Shown: positions 53,920 to 63,042 of the stretch, piece by piece
Numbering within the stretch: the first letter of the stretch is position 1
How the letters are laid out: each line of letters starts with the position of its first letter
Source of the DNA: Flavobacteriales bacterium
GTDB taxonomy: Bacteria; Bacteroidota; Bacteroidia; Flavobacteriales; Schleiferiaceae
Length of the DNA: 64,000 bases
Direction of reading: 5' to 3'
Assembly: GCA_017795025.1 (NCBI GenBank)
Contig: CP051243.1
Span: 2,566,897 to 2,630,896 of the forward strand
Notes under the pieces: model-generated
The model's input: the letters and a program-made list of their open reading frames with translations, nothing else
The model's database searches: none
Told to the model about the DNA's origin: nothing
Translations under genes and position numbers: made by a program

Positions 53920-54879
53920 ATGGAAATTAGTATTGGGATAGATATTGGCGGAACAAATAGTCCTTTTGGGATTGTGAACTCCGAAGGGGAAGTTTTGGCA
54001 AATGGCTCGGTTAAAACCCGAGATTTTAATCATCCAGAAGACTTTGCCGCCGCGATAAGTCTCTTAATTAAAGACAATTTAAAATCCTTAGGCTCCGATC
54101 TTAAGCTCTTGGGAATCGGTATTGGCGCACCTAATGGGAATCACTTTCAGGGTACCATAGAGTTTGCCCCTAACCTTCCCTGGAACGGCGTTATCAACTT
54201 AGTCGTACTCTTTCAACAACACTTTGAGGCACCCATCTTTGTAACCAATGACGCCAACGCCGCGACCATCGGGGAGTTCGTTTTTGGTAAAGCCAAGGGT
54301 TTAAAGGACTTTATGGTGGTTACCCTTGGAACCGGAGTAGGAAGTGGCTTTGTTAGCAATGGTGAGCTCATTTACGGTCACGATAGTTTCGCAGGGGAAC
54401 TTGGGCACACCATCATCGTGCATGATGGCAGAGATTGCGCGTGTGGACGTAGGGGTTGTTTAGAAACCTATGCTTCGGTTACCGGATTAATGCGTACTAC
54501 CCAGATTATGCTGGCCAAATCCTCCCAAGACTCCATGCTTCGCGAAGTTTCTTCGGATGAGCTTAGTGGTAAGCACGTTAGTGATGCAGCGGCCAAAGGA
54601 GACGCCTTGGCTGTTAGTATCCTCGATTATACCGCCAAGAGGCTGGCCTTTAGTTTGGCTAATGCCGTGGCCATTACGAGTCCCGAGGCGATCTTCTTAT
54701 TTGGAGGAATGGCCCGAGCTGGAGACCTGCTTTTAGGACCCACTAAAAAATACTTCGAAGAGTATTTACTCTACCTCTATAAAGATAAAGTGCGCATCGA
54801 AATTTCGGCACTAACCGAACAAAATGCTGCGGTCCTTGGTGCAGCAGCCCTTGTTTGGAAAGAGTTCCAAGCTAAATGA
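53920..54879 (+). CDS. ROK family sugar kinase
   Basis: The 319-aa protein has the ROK ATP-binding start IGIDIGGTNSPFG, a catalytic region (FVTNDANAATIGEFVFG) and the ROK zinc motif CACGRRGCLE (about 172-180). It phosphorylates a hexose such as glucose, N-acetylglucosamine or mannose. It is directly coupled to the GH92 gene (ATGA overlap at 54876-54879), so it probably acts on a sugar freed by the glycan module. Confidence 0.88.
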   Translation: MEISIGIDIGGTNSPFGIVNSEGEVLANGSVKTRDFNHPEDFAAAISLLIKDNLKSLGSDLKLLGIGIGAPNGNHFQGTIEFAPNLPWNGVINLVVLFQQHFEAPIFVTNDANAATIGEFVFGKAKGLKDFMVVTLGTGVGSGFVSNGELIYGHDSFAGELGHTIIVHDGRDCACGRRGCLETYASVTGLMRTTQIMLAKSSQDSMLREVSSDELSGKHVSDAAAKGDALAVSILDYTAKRLAFSLANAVAITSPEAIFLFGGMARAGDLLLGPTKKYFEEYLLYLYKDKVRIEISALTEQNAAVLGAAALVWKEFQAK

Positions 54880-57779
54880 GAAAAACAATCCTATACCTCG
54901 CCGTCCTTAACCTTTTGCTTTCTTGCCACTCGGAGGAAACGGCCAGCCCTAAAAACCTAGCCTACCTCGTAAATCCCTTTATCGGTACCGGTGGTCATGG
55001 TCATACCTATCCTGGTGCGGCAAGCCCTTTTGGTTTTATGCAATTAAGCCCAGATACCCGACTTACGGGTTGGGACGGCTGCGGAGCTTACCATTATACC
55101 GACTCTATTCTTTACGGTTTTTCACATACCCACCTTAGTGGTACCGGGATTTCCGACTATGGTGATCTGCTACTCATGCCTTACACCGGGAAAGGGCATT
55201 TCGATAATGGCTCTATCAAAGGCGTAGATCAAGGATACGCCTCCCGCTTTTCGCATCAGTCGGAACAGGCCCATGCTGGTTATTACCAAGTAAGCCTACG
55301 GGATTATAATATTAAAGCCGAGCTCACCGCGGCTCCGCGCTCGGGTATGCACCATTACCTTTTTCCTAATGGGGAAAAGCCGGGTTTAATGATTGACCTT
55401 GAACATCGAGATCAGCTATCGAGCTTTTCCTTGGAAATAATCGACAATCAGACCTTACGGGGTCACCGTGTTTCGAGCGCTTGGGCAAGGGAGCAGCATT
55501 TTTATTTTTACCTCGAGCTCTCTGAGGCCTTTACCGAAAGTTCCTATAACCAGGATAGTACCAAGCTGATGCTAAGCTTTGGAGACATCGAGGAGCTTTT
55601 TATTAAGGTGGGCATTTCTGCGGTTTCTACAGAGGGGGCGCAAAAAAACCTGGCCGCCGAAATTCCGCATTGGGATTTTGAACAGCTGCGAAAAGAAACA
55701 GAAGCCGCCTGGAATAAGGAGCTCTCCAAAATTGAAGTGGAGATGGCCCGAGCAGAAGATGACACTATTTTTTACACGGCGCTTTACCATAGCTTTTTAA
55801 ACCCCAATATCTTTTACGATGTTGACGGCCATTATCGGGGAACCGACCTTAAAGTGCATCAGAGTGATTCGGTAAAACAGTATACGCTGTTTTCGCTTTG
55901 GGACACTTACCGTGCCAGTCACCCCCTATACACCATTACCCAAGTTGAAAAAACCAATCACTTCATCAATAGCTTTTTAAACCACTATCGCGATGGCGGG
56001 AAGTTACCGATGTGGGAGCTGGCCGGCAATTACACCGGTTGCATGATTGGTTATCACAGCGTTCCCGTGATTGTTGACGCTTATGTGAAGGGCATTCGTG
56101 ATTTTGACGCCGAGCTTGCTTTGGAAGCCATGCTTGCCACGGCCAATAGCGATGACCTAGGAAAGGCCTATTACCGCACTTTTGGCTACATCGCTTCCGA
56201 TGAAGAGCATGAGTCGGTATCAAAAAACCTGGAATACGCCTATAATGATTGGTGTATCGCTCAATACGCTAAGCTGCTGGGAAAAGACAGTATTTATGAG
56301 GTGTTTATGGAGCGGGCTCAGTTTTATCAAAACCTCTTTGATCCTCAAACGGGTTTTATGCGGGCTAAACGCAAGCAAATGTTTTTAGCGCCTTTTGATC
56401 CTTCTGAGGTTAACTTCAACTTTACTGAAGCCAATTCCTGGCAGTATAGCTTTTATGCCCCACAAGATGTAAGCGGGCTGATGCGTTTGCACGGCGGTCC
56501 TGCGAACTTCGAGGCTAAGCTCGATGCGCTTTTCTCTGCTTCAGAGGCTACCTCAGGTCGCAAGCAAGCGGATATAACCGGTCTTATTGGTCAATATGCG
56601 CATGGCAATGAGCCGAGTCACCACATGGCCTATCTTTATAATTACAGCGGTGCGTCGGCTAAAACTCAGGCCATGGTACGCCGTATTTTAAAGGAGATGT
56701 ATCGCAATGCTCCGGATGGCTTAAGTGGCAATGAAGACTGTGGTCAGATGTCCTCCTGGTACGTCCTTTCCGCCTTAGGTTTTTATCCGGTAAATCCCGG
56801 AAGCCCCATTTACACTATCGGTTCTCCCCTTCTTCGGGAAGGTCGAATTAAGCTTGAAAACGGCAACACCTTTGAAATCAAAGTGGCAAATCAAGGGCCC
56901 GAAAACCCTTATATCCAATCCATGAGTTTAAATGGGACACCTTACAAAAATGGCTGGATAGATCATGAAACAATTATGGCCGGCGGCGAATGGAAGCTTA
57001 CCATGGGGCCTAAACCCGGGCCTTCCCTAGTCGCGCCTGTATCGGAAATTAAGGAACACCTCATCACCCCTGTTCCTTACATTAAAAATGAAAGCGGCGC
57101 TTTCCGCGATAGTTTGGTGCTCAGTCTCCACTGTGCCGATCCAGAAGCCACCATCTATTATACCCTAAACAGTGGAAACCCCGATACCACAAGTATGGTG
57201 TATGACAAGCCCATTGTGATTAAAAACAATCGTGTTATTAGTGCCATCGCTTATCGTCCGGGTAAAAAAATGAGCAAAAAGGCGGCAACGGTATTCGTTA
57301 AACTAAAAACGAACCGGAAGATGAGCTACTCTCAGGCCCCGGACCCCCAATACACTGGAGGCGGTGAGGCTGGGCTCTTAGATGGTATTGACGGAGGCGA
57401 AGACTTTCGAACCGGAGCTTGGCAAGGCTGGCAAGGTGAGGATCTAGAACTCATTATTGAGCTCGGGGAAGAAGGTGAAAATATTGGAGAAATCTCCACC
57501 TCGCATATGCAAGACCTAAAGTCGTGGATCCTTATGCCCAAAGAGGTACGCTTTTACGCTTCGCGCGATGGAGAGAATTACGAATTTTTAGGAAGTGCCC
57601 AAAGCGAGACCGCCGATACCGCCTTTGGCTTTATAGAAGATAAATACCGCGTGCATTTTTCCCGAAGACGCGCCTATTTCATCAAAATCGAAATTGATCA
57701 TTACGGCCCTTTACCCCCGGGACATATCAGTGCCGGAGAGCCAAGCTGGTTGTTTATGGATGAGGTTTTTATTCGTTAG
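54876..57779 (+). CDS. GH92 alpha-mannosidase lipoprotein
   Basis: The 967-aa enzyme has a lipobox (LLLSC, Cys near 17) and the GH92 signatures VNPFIGTGGHGHTYPGAASP, GNEPSHHMAYLYN and GNEDCGQMSSWYVLSALGF. GH92 enzymes remove alpha-mannose from N-glycans. C-terminal additions are a chitobiase-type CHB_HEX segment (ADPEATIYYTLN... about 750-810) and a F5/8-type jelly roll (about 830-967). The same last domain occurs on the GH20 protein of this locus. It should be tethered at the outer membrane. It overlaps the end of the GH2 gene by 11 bp. Confidence 0.93.
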   Translation: MRKTILYLAVLNLLLSCHSEETASPKNLAYLVNPFIGTGGHGHTYPGAASPFGFMQLSPDTRLTGWDGCGAYHYTDSILYGFSHTHLSGTGISDYGDLLLMPYTGKGHFDNGSIKGVDQGYASRFSHQSEQAHAGYYQVSLRDYNIKAELTAAPRSGMHHYLFPNGEKPGLMIDLEHRDQLSSFSLEIIDNQTLRGHRVSSAWAREQHFYFYLELSEAFTESSYNQDSTKLMLSFGDIEELFIKVGISAVSTEGAQKNLAAEIPHWDFEQLRKETEAAWNKELSKIEVEMARAEDDTIFYTALYHSFLNPNIFYDVDGHYRGTDLKVHQSDSVKQYTLFSLWDTYRASHPLYTITQVEKTNHFINSFLNHYRDGGKLPMWELAGNYTGCMIGYHSVPVIVDAYVKGIRDFDAELALEAMLATANSDDLGKAYYRTFGYIASDEEHESVSKNLEYAYNDWCIAQYAKLLGKDSIYEVFMERAQFYQNLFDPQTGFMRAKRKQMFLAPFDPSEVNFNFTEANSWQYSFYAPQDVSGLMRLHGGPANFEAKLDALFSASEATSGRKQADITGLIGQYAHGNEPSHHMAYLYNYSGASAKTQAMVRRILKEMYRNAPDGLSGNEDCGQMSSWYVLSALGFYPVNPGSPIYTIGSPLLREGRIKLENGNTFEIKVANQGPENPYIQSMSLNGTPYKNGWIDHETIMAGGEWKLTMGPKPGPSLVAPVSEIKEHLITPVPYIKNESGAFRDSLVLSLHCADPEATIYYTLNSGNPDTTSMVYDKPIVIKNNRVISAIAYRPGKKMSKKAATVFVKLKTNRKMSYSQAPDPQYTGGGEAGLLDGIDGGEDFRTGAWQGWQGEDLELIIELGEEGENIGEISTSHMQDLKSWILMPKEVRFYASRDGENYEFLGSAQSETADTAFGFIEDKYRVHFSRRRAYFIKIEIDHYGPLPPGHISAGEPSWLFMDEVFIR

Positions 57780-59967
57780 AAAATAAGGCCTCGATATACC
57801 GTAGTTCTAAATCCCGCTGAGCCTGCTTAGTGGCCGGCTCCTCCTCCAAGTTTATCCGATAAACCCCAGGGGCAGTAAAGGCTTTGCTGATACTAATCGA
57901 TTCCGTAGTTTTTTCGGGCCTGCGGTAACGTAAGGTGAGGTTTAATTCCAGAGCCTCTTCTACCACAAAGGTTAAAACCGGGCCATCGACCCGCCAATAG
58001 TTTTTCCCAAAACCCTGACGCACTGTTTGATAGGCGGCTTTCTCTTGACCGTAATAATCGATTATACTCCAAGAAGGGCCTGGCCAGCAATCGTTTAATT
58101 GCCAAATTAAAGAGCCCATGCAATACCCTTGTTGGGTGCGATGTGCGGCTATGGCTTTCTTTAAGGCCTTTTGCTGCACCTTTTGACTGAGCACAATAAA
58201 CTGTTCAAAGTCCTCAGGTTCCGAATAGTACCTTTTTACCTGTCGTAAAATTTCTTGGTTACCCACATAGCTCTTCTGTCGGTTCTGCATCACTTCCGAA
58301 TCGAGGTGCATATTTTCGAGGGATATCACCCTTCGGAGGTTACGGTAATCGGGGAAGGATTGGAAACCATATTCCACCATAAATCGCCCCACATTATCTG
58401 CAAAGGCTTCGAAGTTGTCCCCCCCGTGCCAAACGCCCCAATAGTGCATACTGCTATGCTTAAAGTTTTCTGCGTGCCCCCAATTACTTAGGGGGCTGGT
58501 ATGAACATACGGTCGCGGGTTCGAATCGAAGGCTTTTAATTTTTTGGGAATTAAAGAGTCGAAAAGAGATTGATAAGCACGCCATAAAATGGTGGAGTCG
58601 GCCTTCGAATAGCCATATTGCTTTTGCCAGCCCCAGTTCTTCCAGGCCACCTCAATTTCGTTGTTTCCACACCATAAAACTATACAGGGATGCTTGCTTA
58701 GCCTTTGAATATTATCTTCTAATTCCGCTGAAACATTCGTTAAAAAGCTCTGCTCATTTGCAGGGTACATAGTGCCGGCGAACATAAAGTCCTGCCAAAC
58801 CATAATCCCCAAGCTATCGCATAATCGGTAAAAAATTTCCTTTTCATAAACCCCTCCGCCCCAAACGCGCAACATATTCATATTTGCCGCTTTCGCCTGA
58901 AGCAATAACCGTCGGTACTGCTGGTCCTTTACCCGAGGCAGGAGCATATCCTGGGGTATGTAGTTTGCCCCTCGAGCAAAAATGGCTTTACCGTTAATTT
59001 TAAAGTAAAATGGCGTTCCTAAGCTATCTGCCTCCTGAACCAATTCTACCGTGCGCAAAGCGTATTTAAATGGATGTGTATCTATTAAAGAGTCGCCTTT
59101 GTACAACCGAAGCGTATCGTGGTAGAGGTAAGGCTCTCCATGGGTGTGGGGCCACCATAAGCGTGCTTTACGAATCGCTTTGCGAAGAGGCGCAAATTGG
59201 CTCCCGTCCGAGGTTTTGCGCTCCAAATCAAATCGTTGGGATTGAAGTTCAATTTGATATCCCTCTTGGGCTCCTTCGATATCATAATCCCACTGCACAA
59301 ATACCGTAGAATCACGAATAGCTAAAACCGAGGTGGTAATCCCCTTTATATAGGGCCCTTGAGAACGCAAGTACACTTTACGATAAACGCCGGCGGTAAC
59401 TACTCGTGGTGCCCAGTCCCAACCAAAATGGTAGGCGGCCTTGCGGCAGAAGGGACTCACTTTAAGCGCCCCCTTTTCGGAGCCGGCCGGTAATTGATAC
59501 GGGTATTCTTGCACCTTTTTACGAAGGTGCTTGTAGGGCGAAATGAACTCTATGCGTAGGCAATGCTTCCCTGCCGGTAAACCCTTTAGGTCGAACTCCC
59601 ATTGCCTAAACATATTGCTGGCAAAGCCCAGTAAAGAGTCGTTCAGGAAAATTCGCGCATAGGTATCCAGACCTTCAAACACTAGGGTTTGCGGTCCGGC
59701 CCCTGCTGGAATGGTGAATTCGGTGCGATAAAGCCAGTTCTTGGTTTCAATCCATTGGTAGCGCAGCTCATTATTCTCATAGTAGATATCCTCTATCTGC
59801 CCCTGCTTTATTAAATCTTGATGCACAGTTCCCGGTACTTCGGCCGGCCGCCAAACTTGATCAGCGGAGTCCATTTTAAACTCCCACCCCGCATGAAGCA
59901 TTTGAATAGTTTGGGCCTGACTTAAAAGGCTAAGTATTAGGGATGCTATGCTTAAACGCCCTTTCAT
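57769..59967 (-). CDS. GH2 beta-mannosidase
   Basis: The 732-aa secreted protein (signal peptide ending SLLSQA) has a GH2 sugar-binding N-terminal domain, an Ig-like domain and the TIM barrel. The acid/base Glu lies in VLWCGNNEIEVAW and the nucleophile Glu in FMVEYGFQSFP; WGGGVYE is also typical. It should split Man-beta-1,4-GlcNAc, the core link of N-glycans, after GH92 removes alpha-mannose. It is somewhat shorter than typical family members. It overlaps cutC by 4 bp. Confidence 0.9.
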   Translation of the reverse strand: MKGRLSIASLILSLLSQAQTIQMLHAGWEFKMDSADQVWRPAEVPGTVHQDLIKQGQIEDIYYENNELRYQWIETKNWLYRTEFTIPAGAGPQTLVFEGLDTYARIFLNDSLLGFASNMFRQWEFDLKGLPAGKHCLRIEFISPYKHLRKKVQEYPYQLPAGSEKGALKVSPFCRKAAYHFGWDWAPRVVTAGVYRKVYLRSQGPYIKGITTSVLAIRDSTVFVQWDYDIEGAQEGYQIELQSQRFDLERKTSDGSQFAPLRKAIRKARLWWPHTHGEPYLYHDTLRLYKGDSLIDTHPFKYALRTVELVQEADSLGTPFYFKINGKAIFARGANYIPQDMLLPRVKDQQYRRLLLQAKAANMNMLRVWGGGVYEKEIFYRLCDSLGIMVWQDFMFAGTMYPANEQSFLTNVSAELEDNIQRLSKHPCIVLWCGNNEIEVAWKNWGWQKQYGYSKADSTILWRAYQSLFDSLIPKKLKAFDSNPRPYVHTSPLSNWGHAENFKHSSMHYWGVWHGGDNFEAFADNVGRFMVEYGFQSFPDYRNLRRVISLENMHLDSEVMQNRQKSYVGNQEILRQVKRYYSEPEDFEQFIVLSQKVQQKALKKAIAAHRTQQGYCMGSLIWQLNDCWPGPSWSIIDYYGQEKAAYQTVRQGFGKNYWRVDGPVLTFVVEEALELNLTLRYRRPEKTTESISISKAFTAPGVYRINLEEEPATKQAQRDLELRYIEALFSNE

Positions 59968-60659
59968 TTTTTAAAACTCAGGATGGCCTTTACCTTCTCT
60001 TGATCGGATAGTAAACGTGCCCCCATGCCCAGTGGAAGACCCTCCTCAAAAGTGCCAACGGTAAAGTGCACAGCATCAATTTTACTTTCCATAAAGTGAA
60101 CGATGTTTTCGGGCATTACTCCAGAGCCCGCCATAAGCTCAATCCTTCCTTGGGCCTGAAGATGTAGTTCCTTAATCAAGGATAATCCGGAAATCGCTTT
60201 TGGCTCCAGCCCAGAAGTAAGTAATCGCTTAAAACCCAAAGCAATAATTTCTTCTAAAGCCTCCTGGGGTTTGGGGTTAAAGTCAAAAGCCCGATGGCAA
60301 ACAGGAATAAGCTTATGCTCTTTCGCCTTGGCAATCAAGCGGGCGTTAGCCTCTATATCAAAGCTGGCATCTGAATTTAAAAGACCGAAAACCACTCCTT
60401 TGGCTCCGCCCTTTGCCATTTCCTCAATTTCCATCAGCATTAGCTGTATTTCCATTTCAGAATATTGAAAACCGCCAGCCACCGGGCGAATCATAGCGAA
60501 AATATCTAGAGAGCAATTGGCCTTCACTTGTTTTAATAAGGCCGAGCTCGGGCTCAAGCCTCCTTCATTTAATGCAGAACACAACTCTATTCGGTGAGCC
60601 CCATACTTTTGGGCCAAGAGGGCTCCCTCCAAGGATTCTACGCAAGCTTCAAATTCCAT
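59964..60659 (-). CDS. cutC: CutC family TIM-barrel protein in glycan operon
   Basis: The 231-aa protein begins MEFEACVESLEGALLAQKYGA and has LCSALNEGGLSPS, MIRPVAGGF, GFKRLLTSG and ELMAGSGVM, all typical of CutC. Classical work called it a copper homeostasis protein, but the biochemical role is not settled. Here it is squeezed between GH20 (0 bp) and GH2 (4-bp overlap), so a role in processing a sugar released by these enzymes is more likely. That is inference from context. Confidence 0.88.
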   Translation of the reverse strand: MEFEACVESLEGALLAQKYGAHRIELCSALNEGGLSPSSALLKQVKANCSLDIFAMIRPVAGGFQYSEMEIQLMLMEIEEMAKGGAKGVVFGLLNSDASFDIEANARLIAKAKEHKLIPVCHRAFDFNPKPQEALEEIIALGFKRLLTSGLEPKAISGLSLIKELHLQAQGRIELMAGSGVMPENIVHFMESKIDAVHFTVGTFEEGLPLGMGARLLSDQEKVKAILSFKK

Positions 60660-62921
60660 TTAATACACTTCTATTTCGTCTACAAAAACCCAAGCCGAAG
60701 AACCCGCTGCCTCGTGCCAGTCGGGTACCACCTTTAGGGAGCTAATTTCTATTCTTAAATAGGCCGCCCTCACCTGCTTGCTGATAGTAAACCGTTCTAT
60801 ATGCTGGCCTCTTTCTTCGGGTGCCAAATGCGGTTTTACTTTACCCAACCTCTTCCAGTTATTGCCATCTTCCGAGTAGTATACCTTGAGCTTTTGGGGT
60901 AAGAAGATCCAAGCATTATTGTACTGATAGAAATTCATGGCCAGGCTATCTATTACCTGCAAACTATCTAAGTTAAGCTGAAGGTCCACATCTTTACCGG
61001 CAAAACCTTGCCACTGTCCGTCTCTAAAATTAAGACTCCCTAAACGGCCATTTACCAAAGCTAAAGACCCACCCGCCGGATAATAAGTCGAAAACTGTTC
61101 TTGGTAGTTCACCTCTGCCGCCAAGGCTTTGTGAAAAGCAAAAGCCTGACTGATGGATTGTCCATAGGGGCGCCCGGCCTTAGTAGCCTGTACCTTTAAA
61201 ACACCGCTTTCTTTAAGGTCGAAGCCCCAGGGGCCGCTAGTGTCGTTCCAGCTTACGGAGAGGTTTAGGTCTGCTAAGTTTCGTTTGGCGCCAATAAAGA
61301 CCTTGTTGCTATCCGGATATACATCGGCGTAAATAGTGGCTGGAACCGTTTCTGGACCATAGTTCACCGAAAGTCGGTCTAGCAGTGGATAATGATTTTG
61401 CAAGCGCTGGTAAAAATCAGCAAAGTCCCTCTTTTCGGGGTAGGTCCACAGTACTTCCGCCAGGGCCTGCATGCGGGGGTGAATTTTTTGATCGAGGGTA
61501 TTTTCATCTGGCACGTACTCGGTCCACATATTGCATTCCCCACCTAAAATAAGCGCAGCTTTAACAGGGGAAACCCCCGTAGGAATTGGATCAAAGGAAT
61601 ACACTTTTTCCACATCGATACGGTCTAGGCCATAATCGAGGTAACAATGACTGGTGGGCGACATTATTGCTCGGTTCCCTGCTTCTAAAGCCTTTAGCCC
61701 TCCTTCCATACCGCGCCAGCTTTGAACCGTAGCGGTAGGGCTTAAGCCTCCTTCTAAAATTTCGTCCCAGCCAATCAGCTCCCGACCGTTTTTATTTAGG
61801 TAGGCTTCAATGCGACGGATAAAGTAGGATTGCAGTTCATGTTCGTCTAAAAGCCCTTCCTCAACTATACGCGCCTGACATTTAGCGCAATGTTCCCAAC
61901 GATATTTGGGTGCCTCGTCGCCTCCGATATGGATAAATCGAGACGGAAAAATCTCCATTACCTCATCGAGGATGGTTTCCAAAAACAAAAAGGTGGAGTC
62001 GTTGCCCGCGCAATAAATTTCTTTAAAAACACCCCAATCGTTGGCGACCGAAATAGCAGCATCTGCTCCCAAGCACGAAAACTGCGGATACGCCGCTAGA
62101 GCTGCCTGTGCGTGCCCCGGCAGTTCAATTTCCGGAATCACCTTTATGTGTCGATCTTCTGCGTAAGCCACAATTTCGCGAAGCTCCTTTTTGCTGTAAT
62201 ATCCGCCGTAGCGACTGCCGTCCTTTTCTATTCGCCAAGAACCTATTTCATTAAGTTTTGGGAAAGCCTCACTTTCCAGTCGCCAGGCCTGATCTTCGGT
62301 AAGGTGTAAATGCAAAACATTCATCCGATAAAGCGCCAGAAGATCAATCTGCTTTTTTACCGCTTCCACACTGAAAAAGTGGCGACATACGTCCAACAAT
62401 AAACCGCGATGTTCAAATCGTGGGGCATCAACTATTTCAAACGGTGGAAGGGACCAATGCTGGGTCTTGGATTCTTCAAAAGCGGGCGCTAAAATTTGGC
62501 GAAGGCTCTGAATGGCCCGCATTAAGCCCTCTCCGGTAGAAGCCGATAAGCTAAGCTGATGTTCGTTAGACCGAATAGTATAGCCTTCCTTAGCCTCGAT
62601 TTGGGAATTATGCCTCAAGTATATTCCGCGCAATGGCCTTTCGGCTGAGGATAAAACTAACTTTGGTTCTTGGTCAATACCCGAGGCCAATAAACATTTT
62701 AAATAAACGGCCTCACTACTAAAGCCTTCATCGTAAAAAATGGGTAAGCGCTGTTCCCAGTGGAAGTCTTTGCCTTTTAGGTAGTTAAGAGACTGAACCT
62801 GAGGAATGAGCTTAAAGGAAATGTTTTCGCTTTCAGCCGGGTCCTTTAAGAGCGCGGTCTCACTGGCATTATCTGCCGCACTATAAAGGCTTATCGCTAA
62901 GAGTAAAAGGTATTTTTTCAT
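60660..62921 (-). CDS. GH20 beta-N-acetylhexosaminidase
   Basis: The 753-aa protein has a signal peptide, a GH20b domain (about 90-155), and the catalytic barrel with the Asp-Glu pair in FIHIGGDEAPKYRWEHC (about 332). A C-terminal CHB_HEX-type segment and a jelly-roll domain (about 640-753) follow. It removes terminal GlcNAc or GalNAc from glycans. It is the first gene of a GH20-cutC-GH2 operon. The 121 bp upstream hold no ORF. Confidence 0.92.
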   Translation of the reverse strand: MKKYLLLLAISLYSAADNASETALLKDPAESENISFKLIPQVQSLNYLKGKDFHWEQRLPIFYDEGFSSEAVYLKCLLASGIDQEPKLVLSSAERPLRGIYLRHNSQIEAKEGYTIRSNEHQLSLSASTGEGLMRAIQSLRQILAPAFEESKTQHWSLPPFEIVDAPRFEHRGLLLDVCRHFFSVEAVKKQIDLLALYRMNVLHLHLTEDQAWRLESEAFPKLNEIGSWRIEKDGSRYGGYYSKKELREIVAYAEDRHIKVIPEIELPGHAQAALAAYPQFSCLGADAAISVANDWGVFKEIYCAGNDSTFLFLETILDEVMEIFPSRFIHIGGDEAPKYRWEHCAKCQARIVEEGLLDEHELQSYFIRRIEAYLNKNGRELIGWDEILEGGLSPTATVQSWRGMEGGLKALEAGNRAIMSPTSHCYLDYGLDRIDVEKVYSFDPIPTGVSPVKAALILGGECNMWTEYVPDENTLDQKIHPRMQALAEVLWTYPEKRDFADFYQRLQNHYPLLDRLSVNYGPETVPATIYADVYPDSNKVFIGAKRNLADLNLSVSWNDTSGPWGFDLKESGVLKVQATKAGRPYGQSISQAFAFHKALAAEVNYQEQFSTYYPAGGSLALVNGRLGSLNFRDGQWQGFAGKDVDLQLNLDSLQVIDSLAMNFYQYNNAWIFLPQKLKVYYSEDGNNWKRLGKVKPHLAPEERGQHIERFTISKQVRAAYLRIEISSLKVVPDWHEAAGSSAWVFVDEIEVY

Positions 62922-63042
62922 CTACCGAGCTTATGCCCAAAGTTGATGATACTTTTTTAATCATTTAATGCCCCCGGCCTCTTTTCTAGCTTTAGCTAAG
63001 GTACAAGCAAGGAGGGTAAAAGGCGGCTCGGATAGCTTTGGG

